Source: Chloroflexota bacterium
Lineage (GTDB): Bacteria; Chloroflexota; UBA5177; JANWHV01
Direction of reading: 5' to 3'
DNA length: 10,250 nt
NCBI GenBank assembly: GCA_025450255.1
Contig: JANWHV010000181.1
Location: 1 to 10,250 of the forward strand
Shown here: one piece after another, positions 7,513 through 10,250 of the stretch
Layout of the letters: each line of letters starts with the position of its first letter
Numbering within the stretch: position 1 is the first letter of the stretch
Notes under the pieces: generated by a model
The model's database searches: none
Seen by the model: only the letters and a program-made list of their open reading frames with translations
What the model was told of the DNA's origin: nothing
Translations under genes and position numbers: made by a program

Positions 7513-8282
7513 CACATTGCGCTGAATAACGGGTGTAATGTGCCGCCATTTACCAGGACATACAGCACACCGCCGACCAAATATGGCCCATAGGGAATGG
7601 TGGTTCCGAGCGCGGACCGCTTGATTGCGACCATAATTACGGCGCCAATCCCACCAAACAACGCTCCTACGGCGAGCGCGAGTACAAGCAGCGGATATCC
7701 GCATATCGCGCCAATCAGCGCCGCGAGCGTCACATCGCCGCCCCCTAACGCTCCCTCGCCAAAGGCGATACGAGCAAGCGCCGCAAGCGCCAGGAAGACG
7801 ACAAAGCCAAGCGCGCCGCCCATCAGGCTGCTCAAGATGCCGAGATTTGGCCAGGCGGGACTGAATGCAAGCGCGAAGATGATAGTCGGGTAGACCAGCA
7901 GGGTGGGAATTAACCTATGCTGAAAATCGATCAAGGCGACCGCCAGGAGTACAAAGGACTCAACCGCCGCGCACAGGAAAAGATTGCTCCAGCCGAATTG
8001 TCGATACAAGAGTACGGCAACAAATGCCGCGATAATTTGCACGACAACGGTCAAATACCATGATGAGCGCATCTCGCACGTACCGCACTTGCCACGAGCC
8101 AGGAGCACGCCAAACCAGGGGATGCGGGCTCCACTCGCCTGGGGCTTGCCGCAAAATGGACATATGGGTGAAGGCCAGAGCGAACGATTGAATGTAAAAT
8201 GATCCGCCATGCCGCCAATCATCATGCCGGCCGCGGAGCCAAGAACGGTGGCCGCCACTTCACCAAAAAGATCGTAGTGCAT
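7512..8282 (-). CDS. A24 family prepilin peptidase (PilD/ComC/TadV-like type 4 leader peptidase)
   Basis: This 256-residue polytopic membrane aspartic protease would cut, and perhaps N-methylate, type IV pilin or pseudopilin leaders at the inner face of the cytoplasmic membrane. The N-terminus has the LGSAAGMMIGG segment matching the family's GSFLN region. A cytoplasmic loop with C41/C44 (CPFC) and C66/C69 (CGTC) is the zinc module of the bifunctional form. About seven hydrophobic segments follow. Both catalytic aspartates are present, in ALIDFQHRLIP (Asp119) and GGGDVTLAALIG (Asp183), as is the C-terminal IPYGPYLVGG. The usual Lys after GDV is Thr here, and the Arg-Tyr-Pro...Glu segment after the zinc loop is degenerate. 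ATG 8282 places the first membrane segment correctly; a start at 8336 would add 18 residues overlapping the upstream gene. It starts 10 nt after the surface-protein stop and its stop overlaps the tgt start. No pilin gene is visible. Confidence 0.9.
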   Translation of the reverse strand: MHYDLFGEVAATVLGSAAGMMIGGMADHFTFNRSLWPSPICPFCGKPQASGARIPWFGVLLARGKCGTCEMRSSWYLTVVVQIIAAFVAVLLYRQFGWSNLFLCAAVESFVLLAVALIDFQHRLIPTLLVYPTIIFALAFSPAWPNLGILSSLMGGALGFVVFLALAALARIAFGEGALGGGDVTLAALIGAICGYPLLVLALAVGALFGGIGAVIMVAIKRSALGTTIPYGPYLVGGVLYVLVNGGTLHPLFSAM

Positions 8283-8292
8283 TGTGTCGCGG

Positions 8293-10236
8293 CTACGATC
8301 CGGAAAGAATCGCGCCAGGCGAGGTCGTTGCCCCATCCCGATCGCTGAAGCGATGCTCTACCGTAATTGGCTGGGCGCCTTCGACCCGCACGGTAGCTCC
8401 TCCGGATGGGACCAGGTTATCGAGCGTGCGCGAATATTTGCTATGCGCGGGCATGGTAACCGTCCAATATGTGCCGCCGCCTTTATCGCCGGTCACGCGG
8501 ACCGAGACCAGTGACGTCACGGCGCTGGGGTTCAATATTGCTAGCGTCTCGCTCATGCCCCTGCCCGCCAAGCCGCCGATGAAGGCCCATGATTTTGCAG
8601 TTGTCGCGCTACCGATGGTTGCCGTGGGCAAGCCCGCCACGGGATACCACTCCGTGCCCACCAGAATCGGGCTGCTGGAGTCAACCTGGGCGGCGACCAC
8701 GTCCGCGCTCGTAAGGACGCTGAGCGGTACGCGGACCTCCGAGAACGCGGGAACGGCCCGCTGCAACCAGGGGCCGCTTCCTTCATCGAGCGCGGTGCGA
8801 ATGGTCGCCAGCGTCGCGTTATTCGACGGGTTAAACAACGTTACCGCCCCCCCAGTGCCGCCATGGACCTCCGGCAGATACCAGTGGCCCGCCGTTATGA
8901 CCGTGCCGGGCACGTTGACGAGGCGTGTTTGGTCAGTGGTCGTGGCAATGCGTTCGGCGGCGACCACCTCGCTTGAGAAAATGGCGAGCGGTCCGCGCAG
9001 CGTATCGGCGGCTCCGAGTTGATAGGTATATTGGCGGAGGGGTGGCACTTTGAGCGTTAGATCGGCGGCACAGCAGGCGCCGGAAGTGAAACCGACGCGA
9101 ACATGGGCGACGACGGTTTCTTCATGAGGGTTGAAGAGCACAAGCTGCTGCACGGATGGCGAGCCAACCGGCATGCCCGCGAAATACCAGATACGCGCCG
9201 TTCTCGCGGCGCCCGGGTCACCGATTAATCCTGCCTGGGTGGCGCCGAATCGCTCGACCACGACCCGGCGATCGGCTTCAACGGCAGTGGAAAACCCGGT
9301 GCCCGGCGCGACCTTATTCAAGGCCAATATTTGCCTGCCGCCGCTTTGCAGCGTGAACTGCAAAACCCGTCGCGCTGAATCTGGCCGGTAGAGGGTTACG
9401 CGCACGTGCGCATTGTCAGACCCGGGATTGTACAACGCGACGGTGTCGCGCATCGACCCAGCAGTCGACCCTTCCGACAGATAGGCTTGATAGTCTAGGG
9501 CGCCGATCCAGGGAGAAGCAACGAGCTGTCCGTTTCCACCTGGTATCTCCACCGTGGGTAGCGCGGTCGCCACCGGCGCCGCCGTGGAGGTTGGCGCCGC
9601 GGTGGTCGGTGTGGCCCGGGGCGTGGATTCCGCGCCACTTGTAGCTGTCTGCAGCGGCGATCCGCTTTTGACCATGATGTTTACCCAGGCCTGATGCGGA
9701 AATGCCTGTCCCGAGGCGTTAGACATTTGCCAGAAACTGGTATACACGCCCGTACTTGTCGGCGCCGTCATAGAAACGCTAATTACGGCAGTCAGGCCTG
9801 GCGCGGTGTCCGGGACGTTTACTGCCGTGGCGCTTGACATGAGCGTTCCCGCCTGAAAGCGCCAGGTATATCCATGGCGCCAGGTGGTAGCGCCAATGTT
9901 TTTCAAGCGCCACGTCTTCACGAAATGCGTTCCAGGCTGAAAAACGGTCCCATCCGGCACGCTTATGTCGCCGGAGTAAATGGCGGCATCGCCTGCATCA
10001 AGTTGAGGCTGGGAAGATCGGGAAGCGGACACCCTGCCGGCCGGAAGCGTGCCTCGCACCAGAAAGACACGGGGGGCGTTTGGCAAGCCGGCGTCGCGGC
10101 CATGCGTACCAACACGAGCCACAGGCGAGCTCCCGTACGACGGAGAAACGCGTGCCGCCGCGACAGCGGTTTGCGGTAGGATCGCCAGTACCGTAAGCGC
10201 GGCCGCGGCCAATTGCACGATGCCGACATCGCGCAA
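8293..10236 (-). CDS. secreted surface protein: signal peptide, NBR1-like Ig domain, Thr/Pro linker, four ~100-residue repeats
   Basis: The 647-residue product opens with a hydrophobic signal-like stretch ending AVAAA (about 7-28). Residues about 88-190 form an NBR1-type Ig-like domain (PDGT at 94-97, PGTHFVKTWRLKNIG, TWRHGYTW, APTSTGVY, VNIMV). A Thr/Pro/Ala-rich linker covers 200-232. The rest, about 243-640, is four beta-rich repeats, each with a Trp followed by an NP turn: Pro271, Pro370, Pro470 and Pro570, a spacing of 99-100 residues. There is no catalytic motif, LPXTG or membrane anchor, so it is probably an exported or wall-associated adhesion or scaffold protein. The start is uncertain: the frame opens with TTG at 10236, GTG at 10218 is possible, and no stop separates it from the right edge, so the true start may lie outside. 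It is followed after 10 nt by the prepilin peptidase. The specific function is unknown. Confidence 0.85.
   Translation of the reverse strand: MRDVGIVQLAAAALTVLAILPQTAVAAARVSPSYGSSPVARVGTHGRDAGLPNAPRVFLVRGTLPAGRVSASRSSQPQLDAGDAAIYSGDISVPDGTVFQPGTHFVKTWRLKNIGATTWRHGYTWRFQAGTLMSSATAVNVPDTAPGLTAVISVSMTAPTSTGVYTSFWQMSNASGQAFPHQAWVNIMVKSGSPLQTATSGAESTPRATPTTAAPTSTAAPVATALPTVEIPGGNGQLVASPWIGALDYQAYLSEGSTAGSMRDTVALYNPGSDNAHVRVTLYRPDSARRVLQFTLQSGGRQILALNKVAPGTGFSTAVEADRRVVVERFGATQAGLIGDPGAARTARIWYFAGMPVGSPSVQQLVLFNPHEETVVAHVRVGFTSGACCAADLTLKVPPLRQYTYQLGAADTLRGPLAIFSSEVVAAERIATTTDQTRLVNVPGTVITAGHWYLPEVHGGTGGAVTLFNPSNNATLATIRTALDEGSGPWLQRAVPAFSEVRVPLSVLTSADVVAAQVDSSSPILVGTEWYPVAGLPTATIGSATTAKSWAFIGGLAGRGMSETLAILNPSAVTSLVSVRVTGDKGGGTYWTVTMPAHSKYSRTLDNLVPSGGATVRVEGAQPITVEHRFSDRDGATTSPGAILSGS
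8317..9510 (-). repeat. four tandem ~100-residue protein repeats inside the surface protein
   Basis: Four units with anchors WIGA...LYNP, WYFA...LFNP, WYLP...LFNP and WAFI...ILNP recur, the NP proline codons starting at 9426, 9129, 8829 and 8529 (297, 300 and 300 nt apart). After NP each unit has an HVRV/ATIR/SVRV-type strand and, toward its end, a V-x-x-E-R-like strand (VVVERF, VAAERI, VAAQVD, TVEHRF). The similarity is at protein level only; the DNA has diverged, so these are old duplications. They resemble cell-surface beta-sandwich modules such as DUF5719-like domains, a tentative assignment from memory. Confidence 0.7.
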
Positions 10237-10250
10237 TCGGCCGGACTCTG

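Noticed and set aside
7513..7704. N-terminal extension of tgt to 7704
   Set aside because: The extra 64 residues are the peptidase gene read out of frame, rich in Arg and Trp, and do not resemble the Tgt N-terminus. ATG 7512 gives a normal start.
8282..9022. 246-codon plus-strand open frame
   Set aside because: It is antisense to the repeat region of the surface protein, has no domain, and has no supporting context on the plus strand.
9575..9605. Near-direct DNA repeat (GGCGCCGCCGTGG and GGCGCCGCGGTGG)
   Set aside because: It falls in the Thr/Pro/Ala-rich linker and is explained by low-complexity codons rather than a DNA element.

Overview
The window is a GC-rich bacterial chromosome segment in which every gene I can support lies on the minus strand, so the annotation reads from right (10250) to left (1). 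A Chloroflexota (Chloroflexi) origin is my best guess. It rests mainly on the secreted protein, which combines an NBR1-type Ig-like domain with a Thr/Pro/Ala-rich linker, an architecture I associate with that phylum. No 16S or ribosomal marker is present, so this is inference.

Layout in transcription order: (1) a secreted surface protein with an NBR1-Ig domain and four tandem repeats of about 100 residues (10236-8293, possibly starting beyond the right edge); (2) an A24 prepilin peptidase (8282-7512); (3) tgt, tRNA-guanine transglycosylase (7512-6289); (4) acyP, acylphosphatase (6296-6018). These four are packed with a 10-nt gap, a TGATG stop/start fusion and an 8-nt overlap, so they probably form one translationally coupled operon. 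(5) After 138 nt holding a candidate promoter comes ugd, UDP-glucose 6-dehydrogenase (5879-4458), followed 61 nt later by (6) a GT-B family 4-like glycosyltransferase (4396-3278). This pair probably serves surface polysaccharide or glycolipid synthesis. (7) After a 302-nt gap lies a small two-CxxC putative zinc-ribbon protein (2975-2754), followed by a strong hairpin terminator. (8) Last is uvrA, the excision-repair ATPase (2573 to the left edge, about 857 residues seen, C-terminus missing). Its best promoter match sits so close to the ATG that the mRNA may be leaderless.

Functionally the window mixes housekeeping (DNA repair, tRNA queuosine modification, acylphosphate hydrolysis) with cell-envelope functions (surface protein, prepilin peptidase, UDP-glucuronate supply, glycosyl transfer). 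I see no mobile element, CRISPR array, RNA gene, prophage or defence locus, and no compelling evidence of a wholly new system. The points most worth a second look are the regular 100-residue repeat protein coupled to a prepilin peptidase, the extra segment inside UvrA, the possible leaderless uvrA mRNA and the unassigned small zinc-ribbon gene.
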